A stretch of 64,000 nt of DNA, from the NCBI GenBank assembly GCA_032622095.1, contig CP136062.1, positions 39,248,918 to 39,312,917 of the forward strand, written 5' to 3'. The notes below the pieces were generated by a model. That model did no database searches. It was not told the DNA's origin and was given only the letters and a program-made list of their open reading frames with translations. Position 1 is the stretch's first letter. Every line of letters begins with the position of its first letter. The position numbers and the translations under genes are program-made. Origin of the DNA: Siphonodentalium dalli (taxonomy: Eukaryota > Mollusca > Scaphopoda > Gadilida > Siphonodentaliidae). This document shows positions 63,293 through 64,000 of the stretch, piece after piece.

Positions 63293-64000
63293 AATGAAAT
63301 GAGACCAACCACCATAAACTGTAAATTAACATGAAGCGCAATGAAATGAGACCAACCACCATCAACTGTAAATTAATATGAACAGCAATGAAATGAGACC
63401 AACCACTATCATCTGTAAATTAATACGAACCGCAATTAAATGAGACCAACCACCATCAACTGTAAATTAACACGAACCGCAATGAAATGAGACCAACCAC
63501 TATCATCTGTTAATTAACACGAACCGCAATGAAATGAGACCAACCACAATCAACTGTAAATTAACATGAACAGCAATTAAATGAGACCAACCACCATCAA
63601 TTGTAAATTAACAGGAACCGCAATTAAATCAGACCAACCACCATCAACTGTAAATTAGCATGAACCGCAATTAAATGAGACCAACCACCATTAACTGTAA
63701 ATTAACATGAACCGCAATTAAATGAGACCAACCACCATCAACTGTAAATTAACACGAACAGCAATTAAATGAGACCAACCACAATCAACTGTAAATTAAC
63801 ATGAACCGCAATGAAATGAGACCAACCACCACCGACTGTAAATTAACACGAACAGCAATTAAATGAGACCAACCACCATCAACTGTAAATTAACATGAAC
63901 CGCAATGAAATGAGACCAACCACCATCAACTGTAAATTAACATGAACAGCAATTAAATGAGACCAACCACCATAAACTGTAAATTAACATGAACAGCAAT
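63293..64000. repeat. 47-bp satellite block 4, about 15 copies, runs off the window
   Basis: Same variant order as block 2, with at least two substitutions. It continues past the right edge. Confidence 0.97.

Noticed and set aside
60933-63365. Open frames in the spacer A modules
   Set aside because: They have no domain, and the two copies are identical because the module is duplicated, not because of coding constraint. The only exon-like content is the relic TSP1 donor end.
38641-64000. Satellite as a CRISPR array
   Set aside because: The 47-bp units are contiguous and similar throughout, with no unique spacers, and the context is an animal gene intron.

Overview
The window is AT-rich eukaryotic nuclear DNA from an animal. 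Long introns, tRNA-derived SINE-like remnants, a non-LTR retrotransposon of a type common in bivalves and gastropods, many foldback/MITE-like repeats and a secreted thrombospondin-type-1 (TSP1) plus C-type-lectin gene point to a lophotrochozoan, most likely a mollusc. That placement is inference. I found no bacterial genes, rRNA or CRISPR.

One host gene explains most of the layout. Four exons on the minus strand fit together in reading phase: TSP1 repeat A (38651-38484), TSP1 repeat B (37147-36965), the N-terminal half of a C-type lectin domain (30089-29916) and its C-terminal half with the stop codon (4226-4012). Every junction is phase 1, so the C-terminus of a secreted or extracellular TSP1-TSP1-CTLD protein is complete. 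Its 5' exons lie beyond position 64000.

The final intron (29915-4227) is about 25.7 kb and is packed with mobile DNA. The main resident is a 14,595-bp near-perfect palindrome (8004-22598). It has two ~7.3-kb arms around a 15-nt centre and is flanked by a 6-bp direct repeat, ATTGAG, as expected of a target-site duplication. Each arm carries an outward-facing ORF with an F-box-like N-terminus and a polyadenylation signal. The intron also holds a broken LINE, a duplicated LINE segment, an inverted minisatellite and several foldback elements.

The right 25 kb (38652-64000) is a 47-bp satellite with about 510 copies in total. Read on the minus strand, each copy contains the 3' splice acceptor and first ~19 coding bases (V-D-G-G-W-S) of TSP1 exon A. 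The satellite therefore appears to have grown from an intron/exon boundary. It is organised into higher-order repeats, and near the right edge it is interrupted by modules carrying the relic 3' end of the same exon.

The two most notable objects are the palindromic element with its target-site duplication and the splice-acceptor satellite.
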